Part shown: in pieces, positions 43,912 through 52,570 of the stretch | Layout: every line of letters starts with the position of its first letter | Position numbering within the stretch: the first letter of the stretch is position 1 | NCBI RefSeq assembly: GCF_017794765.1 | Contig: NZ_CP051236.1 | Span: forward strand, 1,393,619 to 1,457,618 | Length of the DNA: 64,000 bases | Direction: 5' to 3' | Origin: Nitratireductor sp. | GTDB taxonomy: Bacteria; Pseudomonadota; Alphaproteobacteria; Rhizobiales; Rhizobiaceae | Translations under genes and position numbers: made by a program | The notes under the pieces: generated by a model | Seen by the model: only the letters and a program-made list of their open reading frames with translations | Database searches by the model: none | Told to the model about the DNA's origin: nothing

Positions 43912-43938
43912 TTAGCACTCGCCTGAGGAGAGTGCTAA
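43912..43938. promoter_or_regulatory. CIRCE element (HrcA operator)
   Basis: TTAGCACTC-N9-GAGTGCTAA is an exact CIRCE dyad, 70 bp before the groES start and just downstream of the predicted transcription start. It binds HrcA, which represses the operon at normal temperature. Confidence 0.97.
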
Positions 43939-43947
43939 CGTGACTTT

Positions 43948-43976
43948 GAGATAGTGAGCGCCCATTTCGGAGTCAA
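43948..43976 (-). promoter_or_regulatory. groES promoter
   Basis: On the minus strand TTGACT (43971-43976, within CTTGACT) and TATCTC (43948-43953) are spaced by 17 bp. The CTTGAC -35 suits alphaproteobacterial sigma-32 as well as sigma-70. The start would fall just upstream of the CIRCE element. Confidence 0.65.
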
Positions 43977-44058
43977 GATTTTCGTGCAGCGAACAGCGCA
44001 CATTTTTTTGCCGTGGCCGCCAGATTTCCGTGATTGCCGATGAAAAGCTGCCCCGGTT

Positions 44059-44697
44059 TCAGCTGGGTCTGATGAAAGCCTGCCGCTTCGTTTCAACCGC
44101 AGCGCGGCAACAGCAGCCCTCGATATGATCGTTGACGAGCCCCATCGCCTGCATGAAGGCATAGACAGTCGTGGGTCCCACGAAAGACCAGCCCCGCTTC
44201 TTCAGGTCCTTTGAAATACGGGTGGATATGGCGGTGGTCGGATTGGCCGTCAGTGTTTTGTAGTCGACGGGGTCAGGGCGCTCGTGCGGTTGCGGCTCGT
44301 GGCGCCAGAAATAGCGCGCGAGCGATCCTTCCTGCTCGCACAATTCGATTGCGCGTTGAGCATTGTTGATGGTGGAACGGATTTTGCCGCCATGGCGTAC
44401 AATCCCCGCATTGCCGAGAAGACGGTCCACATCCTTTTCGGTAAATCGCGCCACACGCTCGAAATCGAAACCGTCGAAAGCCTCGCGGAAGTTCTCCCGC
44501 TTGCGCAGGATGGTTAGCCAGGAGAGCCCCGACTGAAATCCCTCAAGACAGATTTTCTCGAAAAGCCGGTGATCGTCCGACACCGGATGCCCCCACTCAT
44601 TGTCATGATAGTCGAGATAATCCGGCAACTCACCGGGCCAGAAGCAGCGGGTCTTGCCATCGGAACCCACGATCAGGCCGGTTTTTTCTTCGCTCAT
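44059..44697 (-). CDS. tag: DNA-3-methyladenine glycosylase I
   Basis: The 212-residue enzyme removes 3-methyladenine from alkylated DNA. It has the Tag hallmark segments TRCFWPGELPDYLDYHDNEWGHP, GFQSGLSWLTILRKRENFREAF and FVGPTTVYAFMQAMGLVNDH, with the C-terminal cysteine cluster (EGCCCR) that helps bind structural zinc. Single-gene unit. Cytoplasmic base-excision repair. Confidence 0.95.
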   Translation of the reverse strand: MSEEKTGLIVGSDGKTRCFWPGELPDYLDYHDNEWGHPVSDDHRLFEKICLEGFQSGLSWLTILRKRENFREAFDGFDFERVARFTEKDVDRLLGNAGIVRHGGKIRSTINNAQRAIELCEQEGSLARYFWRHEPQPHERPDPVDYKTLTANPTTAISTRISKDLKKRGWSFVGPTTVYAFMQAMGLVNDHIEGCCCRAAVETKRQAFIRPS

Positions 44698-44970
44698 ATG
44701 TCCAAACTTCCTTGGTTAATGTCAAATCAGCCGGGTTTAGCGATATGTTCACCAGCTTTTTGAACGCGCCGGTAACCACACCAGATGGTTTTTTTGAAAC
44801 ATGGCATTTTACGGAAGCTGATTCACTATTCGGTTGCAGCTTCGAGTCAGCATCCTGACACGGTCAGGCGCATAAGGTGCGTTTGCCCTTCGCCGCCGCC
44901 CGGTCTCGAATCTGGTTTCGAGAACGTGTGGTCTGTTTGATCTGTGACGAATGGTAGAGAGAAGTTTATC

Positions 44971-45792
44971 ATGAAGTCGATGTTGTTTGCGGCCGGCATT
45001 GTGACCGCGCTGCTTTCTTCCTGGGGGGCGCTGGCCCAGGATCGATATGTGGAACCGCCGCCGGTTCTCGTCAGTCCTGACCTTTCCGCTCCCTGGGTGA
45101 TGCAGTTGCGCCGCGCGCCGGTGCGAGGGCAGCATCGCGTCGAGCAGCCTACGGAATATCAGGCTTACCAACGCGCTCGAAACGCGCACGGTCGCAACAG
45201 CGCGCGTCGGGATTACCGGCCTCGTCATCAGATGCAGCCCCGCCCCACCCCACAGGCACAGCCCACGCAGAGGGTCTCGTTCGTACCGCGGGCGCGTGAG
45301 CCGTTCCCCCTGAATGAACGCTCCTGGCGGATGAGTGATCCCAAATGGCTGCCGCAGGTCGTTGACTACGAGACCGATCAGGCTCCCGGCACGATTATCG
45401 TCGATACCAGCCAGCGCTTCTTGTTCCTGGTCATGAAGGGAGGCAAGGCGAAGCGCTACGGCGTTGGTGTCGGCAAGGAAGGGTTTGGCTGGACCGGGAC
45501 GGAAAAGATCACCAACAAGCGCAAATGGCCGTCCTGGCACCCGCCCGAGGAAATGATTGAACGCGAGAAAGCGAAGGGCCGGATCCTGCCGGTAAAGATG
45601 GAGGGTGGCCCAGCCAACCCTCTCGGGGCGCGCGCCCTGTATCTTGGATCGACTCTCTATCGTATCCACGGCACCAATGCGCCCTGGACCATCGGTCGCG
45701 CGGTGTCTTCCGGTTGCATCCGGATGCGCAACGAGGATGTGGTTGACCTTTATGATCGTACCCCGGTCGGCACCAAAGTGGTGGTGAAGTGA
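44971..45792 (+). CDS. L,D-transpeptidase (YkuD/ErfK family), secreted
   Basis: The 273-residue protein has a signal peptide (MKSMLFAAGIVTALLSSWGALA, cut before QDRY), a basic, proline-rich linker to about residue 110, and a YkuD domain. The active-site motif is HGTNAPWTIGRAVSSGCIRM, with His233 and nucleophile Cys249. It would form 3-3 peptidoglycan cross-links or attach proteins to the wall. ATG 44971 with GAGA upstream is chosen over ATG 44944, which would spoil the signal peptide. Followed by a strong terminator. Confidence 0.9.
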   Translation: MKSMLFAAGIVTALLSSWGALAQDRYVEPPPVLVSPDLSAPWVMQLRRAPVRGQHRVEQPTEYQAYQRARNAHGRNSARRDYRPRHQMQPRPTPQAQPTQRVSFVPRAREPFPLNERSWRMSDPKWLPQVVDYETDQAPGTIIVDTSQRFLFLVMKGGKAKRYGVGVGKEGFGWTGTEKITNKRKWPSWHPPEEMIEREKAKGRILPVKMEGGPANPLGARALYLGSTLYRIHGTNAPWTIGRAVSSGCIRMRNEDVVDLYDRTPVGTKVVVK

Positions 45793-45841
45793 CCGGATGA
45801 GCGGGGGATGCCCGGCAGGGGGACTGCCGGGTAAAACGGAG

Positions 45842-45871
45842 AAGGGCGATGCTTGGGGGAGCATCGCCCTT
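45842..45871. terminator. Bidirectional terminator between L,D-transpeptidase and glcF
   Basis: AAGGGCGATGCT (45842-45853) and AGCATCGCCCTT (45860-45871) are exact 12-bp arms, followed by TTCTC on the plus strand. It lies four bases from the glcF stop and serves both converging transcripts. A second hairpin (CCCGGCAG/CTGCCGGG) lies at about 45817-45837. Confidence 0.85.
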
Positions 45872-45874
45872 TTC

Positions 45875-47218
45875 TCATTCCGCGGCGGCCATCGACGGCG
45901 CCTGTCGTTTTTCGGTTGCCACTATATCGGGTAGAGCTGTGGGCTTCGGCCCGCCAAAGGCCCAGTCGAGCAGCTCCACGGTATGCACGATAGGGGTATT
46001 CGTGCCTGATCTGATCTGGGTCATGCAGCCGATATTGCCGGTGGCAATGAGCGCTGCCGCGGTCGCATCGATGTTTTTGACCTTGCGATCACGCAGGCGC
46101 GCTGCGATTTCCGGCTGCAGAATGTTGTAGGTGCCGGCCGAGCCGCAGCACAAATGTCCCTCGCGCGGCTCACGCACCACAAACCCGGCCCTGTGCAGCA
46201 GTTCGCGTGGTTCGCGGCTGATCTTTTGGCCGTGCTGCATGGAACACGCGGAGTGATAGGCAACCGTTATGCCTGGTTCGACAACCGGCTCCGGCAGATC
46301 GAGCGTTGCAAGATATTCCGTGATGTCCCTGGCAAGTGCAGCCACCCGGGCCGCCTTCCCGGCATAGTCAGGATCAAGCCGCAGCATGTGGCCATAATCC
46401 TTGACCGTGGTGCCGCATCCCGACGCTGTGATGATGATGGCGTCCAGCCCACCATTCTCGATTTCGCGCATCCAGGCATCCACGTTGCGTCGCGCGGCTT
46501 CCAGCGCCGGGTCTTCCTTGCCCATGTGGTGTACCAGTGCCCCGCAGCAGCCTTCGCCCTCCGGGTTCTGCACGGTTTCGATCCCGAGCCGGGCGAGAAG
46601 CCGAACCGTCGCGGCATTGATACCCGGATCGAGCACGGATTGGGCACATCCCGTCAGCAGCGCGACACGCCCGCGCTTGGCCACTGCAAGGCTCACGCGC
46701 TCGTTTGCCGCATGGGGCAGACTGTCGGGCGCAAGCTCGAGCATCGCGGCAACAGGGCGCAAGGCTGGAATTTTGCGGAACAGGCCGGAAAACGGGCGTC
46801 CGACGCGGGCGAGTTTCAGAGCTGCGCGGAAACGGCCGGGATAGGGCAGAATTTGCGCCAGCACCGATCGCACCAGGCGATCGAGTAATGGTCTGCGATA
46901 GGTCTTTTCTATATGCGCGCGGGCGTGATCGACGAGATGCATGTAATTCACGCCCGAAGGGCACGTGGTCATGCAGGCGAGGCAGGAAAGGCAGCGGTCG
47001 ACATGGGTGACAGTCTCCCGGTCTGCCGCCCTGCCGTTTTCCAGCATGTCCTTGATGAGATAGATACGCCCGCGCGGGCTGTCGAGCTCATTGCCGAGCG
47101 TCACATAGGTTGGGCAGGTGGCCGTGCAGAAGCCGCAATGCACGCATTTGCGCAGGATCGATTCCGCCTCCGCAATCTGCGGATCGGAAAGCTGCTCTGA
47201 AGTGAAATTGGTCTGCAC
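45875..47218 (-). CDS. glcF: Glycolate oxidase iron-sulfur subunit
   Basis: The 447-residue protein has two [4Fe-4S] motifs near the N-terminus (CVHCGFCTATCPTY and CLSCLACMTTCPSG) and two CCG domains (EGCCGALVHHMG and HLCCGSAGTYN). With GlcD and GlcE it oxidises glycolate to glyoxylate and passes electrons to the membrane quinones. Start is GTG 47218. Last gene of the glcD-ASCH-glcE-DUF4870-glcF run, 10 bp after DUF4870. Confidence 0.95.
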   Translation of the reverse strand: MQTNFTSEQLSDPQIAEAESILRKCVHCGFCTATCPTYVTLGNELDSPRGRIYLIKDMLENGRAADRETVTHVDRCLSCLACMTTCPSGVNYMHLVDHARAHIEKTYRRPLLDRLVRSVLAQILPYPGRFRAALKLARVGRPFSGLFRKIPALRPVAAMLELAPDSLPHAANERVSLAVAKRGRVALLTGCAQSVLDPGINAATVRLLARLGIETVQNPEGEGCCGALVHHMGKEDPALEAARRNVDAWMREIENGGLDAIIITASGCGTTVKDYGHMLRLDPDYAGKAARVAALARDITEYLATLDLPEPVVEPGITVAYHSACSMQHGQKISREPRELLHRAGFVVREPREGHLCCGSAGTYNILQPEIAARLRDRKVKNIDATAAALIATGNIGCMTQIRSGTNTPIVHTVELLDWAFGGPKPTALPDIVATEKRQAPSMAAAE

Positions 47219-47228
47219 GGCGCCTCTT

Positions 47229-47609
47229 CTAGATCAGCCAGCTTTGCGGGTTCTTGATGGGCTCTCTGCGTCCAACGGCCTGCAGGCCGATCACGCACCG
47301 CACAACGGCCCATATGGCGAGGGCGATCATCAGCAGAAAGCCGATGCCGACAATCATCAACAATGCCGAGACGAAACCGAGCAGCAGGCCGATCCAGAAC
47401 GTGCGAATTGCCCAGGTATAGTGCGTCTCGAGCCAGCCGCTGACCTTGCCTCGATTCATGTAGGCAAGGACGATGCCCACCAGGGCGGATATGCCGATGA
47501 CGAAACCTACCAGATAAAGGATATAGATGACTTGAATGTTGGTTGGCCCAGGCTCGAGCCAGCCATCGGTCTTGCGGGTTTCATCGGGTTGATTCTGCAT
47601 ATCACTCAT
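47229..47609 (-). CDS. DUF4870 family membrane protein
   Basis: The 126-residue protein has three membrane helices and matches DUF4870 (IYILYLVGFVIGISALVGIVLAYMNRG, WLETHYTWAIRTFWIGLLLG). The function is unknown. It sits between glcE and glcF, 10 bp from glcF, so it is co-transcribed with the glycolate oxidase genes. Possibly a membrane partner of the oxidase, but that is speculation. Confidence 0.85.
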   Translation of the reverse strand: MSDMQNQPDETRKTDGWLEPGPTNIQVIYILYLVGFVIGISALVGIVLAYMNRGKVSGWLETHYTWAIRTFWIGLLLGFVSALLMIVGIGFLLMIALAIWAVVRCVIGLQAVGRREPIKNPQSWLI

Positions 47610-47650
47610 GGGTTTGCCCTCTGTTGTTCCGGCGGCAATCTATCACGGCT

Positions 47651-48859
47651 TCAAGCGAATGCCATGCGTGCGGGGTTCAATAGACCTTTGGGGTCAAATT
47701 GCTCCTTCAGGCGCGAGGAGAGGGCGGCAAGAGCGGGCGGTTGGGGCTCGAAGACAGGCGTTGCTGCACGCACGGCAAGCGGTGCACGCACCAGTGTCGC
47801 GTGCCCGCCTCCAAGATGAGCGATCATCTTTCGCAGAATTTCCGCCTCGGGGTCGGCTTCCATCCGCATCCAGATCAGCCCCCCCTGCCAGTCGTAATAG
47901 ACATTGGCGCCGGCCGCCCGGCGGAAGGCGTCGACAAGCTCGTGGCCGCGCGACGGCGTGACCGAAACGCGCCATACCGGCGCCGGCGTACCGTCGGCAA
48001 AGGGATGACAGTCGCGAATTTCGCGCCAGAGCCTCCGCGAAAGCGTTTTCTCAATTGTTTCGGCGCTTCCGTAGTCATGCAGGAGCCGTGACAGGAGATC
48101 GATCCGATAGGCGACGGAAGGGCCGAAACCCTCCACCCGCAGCACGGTCTGGCTGCCACCGGAAAACCCGCCGCTGATAAAGCGGCCCACCACGCCTTCG
48201 GGCAGGTGCGCGGCACCCGAAACCTCGGCGCTCGATCCCATGGCGATGGCCATGGCCTGTGTTGCCGTCGCATCGTCCAGTCCGGCGATGGAGAATGTTG
48301 TCTCCGTCTCGGCTGCCGGCAGCACCTTCATGGTGATGTCGGTTGCCACCGCCAGCGTACCCCATGAGCCCGCGAGCCCCTTGGAAAGATCGTAGCCGGT
48401 GACGTTTTTCACCACGCGCCCGCCCGACTTGAAGCTCTCGCCACGGCCAGAAACCGCGTGAATACCAAGCACGTGATCCCGCGCGGCTCCGGCCTTCAGT
48501 CGTCGGGGACCCGACAAATTGGCCGCAAGCAGCCCGCCCAGCGTGCCGCGCTCCGGTTCCCCGCCAAGCAACGGGCCGTAATCCATGGGTTCGAAGGCAA
48601 ACTCCTGATTGTGCTCGCGCAGAAGCGTCTCGATTTCGGAAACTGGCGTTCCCGCACGGGCAGAGAGCACCAGTTCTTCCGGCTCATAAAGCGTGATGCC
48701 GGCCAGTCTCGACAGATCGAGCGTGTGCTCGGTCTGGAGCGGTTGACCGATGCCGCGCTTCGAACCGTGGCCGAAAATTTCGAGCGGGGTTTCTTCAGAA
48801 ACCGCCCACTGGATGGTTTCCAGAACCTCTTCAGCGGTGTTGGGAAGGAATTCGGTCAC
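47651..48859 (-). CDS. glcE: Glycolate oxidase FAD-binding subunit
   Basis: The 402-residue protein has a FAD_binding_4 domain (PLEIFGHGSKRGIG, LGGLLAANLSGPRRLKAGAARDHVLGI, GRVVKNVTGYDLSKGLAGSWGTLAVATDI) typical of GlcE. It forms the glycolate oxidase complex with GlcD and GlcF. Start GTG 48859 overlaps the stop of the ASCH gene by four bases (GTGA), indicating coupled translation. Confidence 0.94.
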   Translation of the reverse strand: MTEFLPNTAEEVLETIQWAVSEETPLEIFGHGSKRGIGQPLQTEHTLDLSRLAGITLYEPEELVLSARAGTPVSEIETLLREHNQEFAFEPMDYGPLLGGEPERGTLGGLLAANLSGPRRLKAGAARDHVLGIHAVSGRGESFKSGGRVVKNVTGYDLSKGLAGSWGTLAVATDITMKVLPAAETETTFSIAGLDDATATQAMAIAMGSSAEVSGAAHLPEGVVGRFISGGFSGGSQTVLRVEGFGPSVAYRIDLLSRLLHDYGSAETIEKTLSRRLWREIRDCHPFADGTPAPVWRVSVTPSRGHELVDAFRRAAGANVYYDWQGGLIWMRMEADPEAEILRKMIAHLGGGHATLVRAPLAVRAATPVFEPQPPALAALSSRLKEQFDPKGLLNPARMAFA

Positions 48860-49440
48860 GATGTCTCATTCTCATTAAGGAAGCTGTGTCCGCGTGGGGA
48901 GAGCCGGTAACCAACGTCCAGGCTTTCGGTCAGTCCAAGCTCCTTCAGTTTGCGTACATCGCGCTTGAAGCCAAGCTTCTCCATATCCAATCTGGCGGCG
49001 AGCTCGGCGGCTGCAGTCGCAGGGTTTTCCGCGATCAGGGAGAGGACGTGAAGATGATGCCCTTCGTGCCGGGCGGCCCGGTCCCAGCGCCTGAATCGGT
49101 CCTGAATTGTCTGGCGTTCGTGGGCAGAGAGCTTGGACGCGGCGCGCAGTGCAACTCTGCGGTCAGCCTCGATTCCGTTAAGTTCGATGCGGAAAAGCAG
49201 ACGTTCCGCGCTGTCGCGCAAGCTGCCCTTCAGTTCGGAAAGCGAGGTAAAACCGGCACGGCGTGCGCATTCATCATCCAGCGAGGCTTCATCGAAAGCT
49301 TCGACGCGTCCGATACGGACTTCGCCCAGAGCCGTGCGAAGTCGGGTGCCAGCTTTCACGGTGGGGCGCTTCCAGCGGCGAAAGGCAAGGGTAACCTCGC
49401 CGCGCGCGATGCCTTCGAGTATGGCGCGTTTGAACAGCAC
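48856..49440 (-). CDS. ASCH-domain protein with winged-helix-like C-terminus
   Basis: The 194-residue product has an ASCH-like N-terminal domain (about 1-95: LFKRAILEGIARGEVTLAFRRWKRPTVKAGTRLRT, then VEAFDEASLDDECARRAGF). Residues about 125-190 look like a winged helix (HVLSLIAENPATAAAELAARLDM, RDVRKLKELGLTESLDVGYRLSPRG). ASCH domains bind RNA or nucleotides; with a DNA-binding-like tail this could be a regulator. The start GTG 49440 lies two bases after the glcD stop and has GGAG upstream; the end overlaps glcE by four bases. It is thus locked into the glycolate oxidase operon. The frame open to 49572 overlaps glcD and is not used. Function unknown. Confidence 0.78.
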   Translation of the reverse strand: MLFKRAILEGIARGEVTLAFRRWKRPTVKAGTRLRTALGEVRIGRVEAFDEASLDDECARRAGFTSLSELKGSLRDSAERLLFRIELNGIEADRRVALRAASKLSAHERQTIQDRFRRWDRAARHEGHHLHVLSLIAENPATAAAELAARLDMEKLGFKRDVRKLKELGLTESLDVGYRLSPRGHSFLNENETS

Positions 49441-49442
49441 GT

Positions 49443-50939
49443 TCAAAACCGCTCCAGCTCGGGAAACGGCACCTGACCGCGATGAATGTGCATCCGGCCA
49501 AGTTCGGCGCAGCGGTGTAGTTGCGGGAACACTTTGCCGGGATTGAGCAGGTGGTTCGGATCGAAAGCGCATTTCACGCGGATCTGCTGGTTCAGATCGT
49601 CTTCGGTGAACATTTCAGGCATCAGGTCGCGCTTTTCCACGCCCACCCCATGCTCCCCGGTCAGAACGCCGCCCACTTCCACGCACAGACGCAGAATGTC
49701 GGCGCCGAAATCCTCGGCCTTTTCCAGCTCGCCCGGCTTGTTCGCATCATAAAGAATGAGCGGATGGAGATTGCCGTCGCCGGCATGAAACACGTTGGCG
49801 ACGCGCAGCCCGTATTTTTCCGAGAGCGCGCGCATACCGGCCAGAACACGTGGCAATTGCTTGCGCGGGATGGTGCCATCCATGCAGTAATAGTCTGGCG
49901 AAATGCGTCCCACCGCCGGGAAGGCGGCCTTGCGCCCGGCCCAGAACACGGCGCGTTCTTCATCCGATGTCGAGGCCCGGCTGGTGGTGGCGCCGTTCCG
50001 GCGCGCGATTGCCTCAACCCGATCGATCAGATGGTCGACCTCGGCCTGCGGCCCGTCCAGTTCAACGATCAGCAGAGCCTCCACGTCGAGCGGATAGCCG
50101 GCATGAACGAAATCCTCCGCAGCGCGGATGGCAGGGCCGTCCATCATTTCCATGCCGCCTGGAATGATGCCCGCACCGATGATCTCGGCAACGCACTGGC
50201 CCGCTTCCTCGCTCGATGGAAAGCCGATCAACAGGGCGCGCGCCGTCTCCGGCTTCTGCAAGATGCGCACGGTCACCTCGGTCACCACGCCAAGCAGGCC
50301 TTCCGAGCCGGTCATCAGGCCCAGCAAATCATAGCCTTCGGCGTCCAGATGTCTGCCGCCGAGCCGGATGACATCGCCATTCATCAGCACCATCTCGATG
50401 CCCAGAACATTGTTGGCGGTGAGCCCGTATTTCAGGCAGTGCACGCCACCGGAATTCTCAGCCACATTGCCGCCGATGGAGCAGGCGATCTGCGACGAGG
50501 GGTCGGGCGCATAATAAAAGCCCTCCTGCTCGACTGCATGGGTGATGCCCAGATTGGTGACGCCTGGCTGCGCGACCACGGCACGGTTCGGATAGTCGAT
50601 GTCGAGGATGCGGTTGAAGCGGCTCATCACCAGGAGTACTGCGTCTTCGAGTGGCAGCGCACCGCCGGAAAGCGAGGTGCCCGAGCCGCGCGGTACGACG
50701 CGGATATCTCGCTCATGGCAATATTTCAGGATGCGTGACACCTGCGCCGTCGTTTCAGGCAAGACGACGACTAGCGGCATCTGGCGATAGGCGGTCAACC
50801 CGTCGCTCTCGAAGGCGCGCATTTCGTTTTCCGTGTCCACCACGCCTTCACCGGGAACGATGATGCGCATGTCGGCGACGATATCGGCGCGTTTCTTCAG
50901 GGTTGCCGCATTGGCCTGCGGCATTTTCAGGCCGGACAT
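49443..50939 (-). CDS. glcD: Glycolate oxidase subunit GlcD (FAD-linked)
   Basis: The 498-residue flavoprotein has the FAD_binding_4 domain (VVPRGSGTSLSGGALPLEDAVLLVMSRFNRI, DPSSQIACSIGGNVAENSGGVHCLKYGLTANNVLG) and the FAD-oxidase C-terminal domain ending in CVEVGGVLTGEHGVGVEKRD and RVKCAFDPNHLLNPGKVFP. It is the catalytic subunit for glycolate, and possibly D-lactate, oxidation. It heads the operon; a dyad lies in its promoter region (50951-50975). Confidence 0.96.
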   Translation of the reverse strand: MSGLKMPQANAATLKKRADIVADMRIIVPGEGVVDTENEMRAFESDGLTAYRQMPLVVVLPETTAQVSRILKYCHERDIRVVPRGSGTSLSGGALPLEDAVLLVMSRFNRILDIDYPNRAVVAQPGVTNLGITHAVEQEGFYYAPDPSSQIACSIGGNVAENSGGVHCLKYGLTANNVLGIEMVLMNGDVIRLGGRHLDAEGYDLLGLMTGSEGLLGVVTEVTVRILQKPETARALLIGFPSSEEAGQCVAEIIGAGIIPGGMEMMDGPAIRAAEDFVHAGYPLDVEALLIVELDGPQAEVDHLIDRVEAIARRNGATTSRASTSDEERAVFWAGRKAAFPAVGRISPDYYCMDGTIPRKQLPRVLAGMRALSEKYGLRVANVFHAGDGNLHPLILYDANKPGELEKAEDFGADILRLCVEVGGVLTGEHGVGVEKRDLMPEMFTEDDLNQQIRVKCAFDPNHLLNPGKVFPQLHRCAELGRMHIHRGQVPFPELERF

Positions 50940-50950
50940 CAGAACTCCCT

Positions 50951-50975
50951 CACTGGTTCAATCTGTTTACCAGTG
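50951..50975. promoter_or_regulatory. Dyad upstream of glcD, candidate GntR operator
   Basis: CACTGGT (50951-50957) and ACCAGTG (50969-50975) are exact arms with an 11-base spacer, 12 bp before the glcD start. The half-site ACCAGT recurs at 52504-52509 ahead of the GntR-lutABC unit, suggesting that one FadR-type regulator acts on both. Confidence 0.5.
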
Positions 50976-51017
50976 TATTCGCAGTTCTGTAAATGCTGCT
51001 TGGAAAGCGGGCCTGCG

Positions 51018-52388
51018 TCAATCCGCCTCGGTGCCGGTAATGGTGTCCTCGCGGGCATGGTGGCGGCGGATGCGGCGCACCAGAAGCCAGATGCACAGAA
51101 CGGCTACGGGGACGGCGGCCGCGGTGATCACCTCGCTAGACAGACCGGGCAGGGCGGGTTTTGCCCCTTTGGCCACATAGCCCACCAGCCCCACCACATA
51201 GTAGGAGATGGCGGCCACGGAGAGGCCTTCGACCGTCTGTTGCAGGCGCAATTGCAGCTGTGCGCGGCGGTTCATCGAGGCGAGCAGGTCGCGGTTCTGC
51301 CGTTCCACTTCCACGTCCACCCAGCTTCTGAGCAGGTTTGCCGCACGCGTGAGCTTGCGCGATAGATTGGCCTGGCGTTCTTCCACCGAACGGCAGGTGC
51401 GCATGGCGGGTGCCACGCGGCGCTGCAGAAACGCCGTCCATGTTTCATAACCCGCCATGGGTGCCTCGTTCAGCATTTCCAGCCGCTCCTCGACAATACC
51501 GTGATAGGCGCGACTTGCGCCAAAACGATAGAGGCTGGCGGCGGCATCGGCCTCCAGATCGGCTGCGAGCTCCGTCAATTCACTCAAAAGGGCGTGACTG
51601 TCGTGCTTCTCGCGCTGGCGCATGCGTGCTGTCAGTGCCGCGAGCTGATCTTCCATGCGCCGCAGACGCGGCGAAAGGGATTGCGCCAGCGGCAGGCCGA
51701 GCATGGCAAGCGTGCGGTAGGTTTCGATGTCGATCAGGCGCTGCGAGAGGGCGCCGATACGGGCCGGCGCCAGATCCTTTTCAAGGATGAGAATCCGGGT
51801 TAGCCCGTCGCCATCCTGCCGGAAGTCGGTGGCAACGGCGGCGCGTCCACCCTCAACCACCGAATAGCCCAGGCTTGCCGGATCGAACGCGCGGATCAGC
51901 TTTTCCGTCGCGCTCGTCCATTTGCGGATCTCCACCCGCGTGCCCGATATGGCGGTGCCGGGCGGGCTGAAACCATTACCGAAGGGCGATTCTTCGAGCG
52001 GTTTTCCGGTGCGCGGCGAGATAGGGCAGTCCCATTGATAGCTGGAAAACTCTGTATGCCTTTCCCAGCGTAGCGTCCCCTTTCCCCATTTCATAGTGTG
52101 GTGGCGCGCATTGGCCTGTGGTGGCGCGACACCGAGCCTGCGCGAAAGATCGGCAAGCACGGCCTGGTCGACCGCAGAGCCGCCTTCGGTCATGAAGGAG
52201 AGCTGGATGATCAGTCGTGGCGCTTCCAGAAGGGCATGGGGCCGCGCATGCACTTCACCCAGCGCTCCTGCGCGCCCGTCATGGGCCGGGAACCCCATGA
52301 CGCTGCCGGTCACCAGGGTTGTGAAAGGCTTTTCTTGTGTCTTGTCTGCGTCAGTCGCGACAAGCAGTTCCCCATTATTCTGGCTCAT
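51018..52388 (-). CDS. DUF3422 family membrane protein
   Basis: The 456-residue protein matches DUF3422 (LGEVHARPHALLEAPRLIIQLSFM, HHTMKWGKGTLRWERHTEFSSYQWD). A long predicted coiled-coil region precedes two C-terminal membrane helices (about 390-440) and a basic tail (VRRIRRHHARED). The function is unknown. It lies between the glycolate oxidase operon and the divergent GntR-lut operon, and may be transcribed into glcD. Confidence 0.88.
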   Translation of the reverse strand: MSQNNGELLVATDADKTQEKPFTTLVTGSVMGFPAHDGRAGALGEVHARPHALLEAPRLIIQLSFMTEGGSAVDQAVLADLSRRLGVAPPQANARHHTMKWGKGTLRWERHTEFSSYQWDCPISPRTGKPLEESPFGNGFSPPGTAISGTRVEIRKWTSATEKLIRAFDPASLGYSVVEGGRAAVATDFRQDGDGLTRILILEKDLAPARIGALSQRLIDIETYRTLAMLGLPLAQSLSPRLRRMEDQLAALTARMRQREKHDSHALLSELTELAADLEADAAASLYRFGASRAYHGIVEERLEMLNEAPMAGYETWTAFLQRRVAPAMRTCRSVEERQANLSRKLTRAANLLRSWVDVEVERQNRDLLASMNRRAQLQLRLQQTVEGLSVAAISYYVVGLVGYVAKGAKPALPGLSSEVITAAAVPVAVLCIWLLVRRIRRHHAREDTITGTEAD

Positions 52389-52500
52389 TGTGCCTTGCCG
52401 TCTGCATCAGGATGGACCTTTCCCGAGTATGCTATCGGCTTTGCGCGGGGTGCAATGCATGAAGACGGTTGGCTGCCGCGCTGATCATTGGGCAAATAAA

Positions 52501-52530
52501 TTGACCAGTTCTGCAAACTCGCGCTAGTCT
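52501..52530 (+). promoter_or_regulatory. Candidate promoter and operator of gntR-lutABC
   Basis: TTGACC (52501-52506) and TAGTCT (52525-52530) are 18 bp apart, 40 bp before the GntR start. The half-site ACCAGT overlaps the -35. The -10 is poor, so this is tentative. Confidence 0.4.
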
Positions 52531-52570
52531 AAGGCTACAGATGCAGGAATGACGGGAACGGCAAAGGCCG

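Noticed and set aside
44809..45864. 351-codon minus-strand open frame
   Set aside because: Antisense of the L,D-transpeptidase gene; it would also cross the terminator.
49521..50738. 405-codon plus-strand open frame
   Set aside because: Antisense of glcD; no recognisable domain and no ribosome site.
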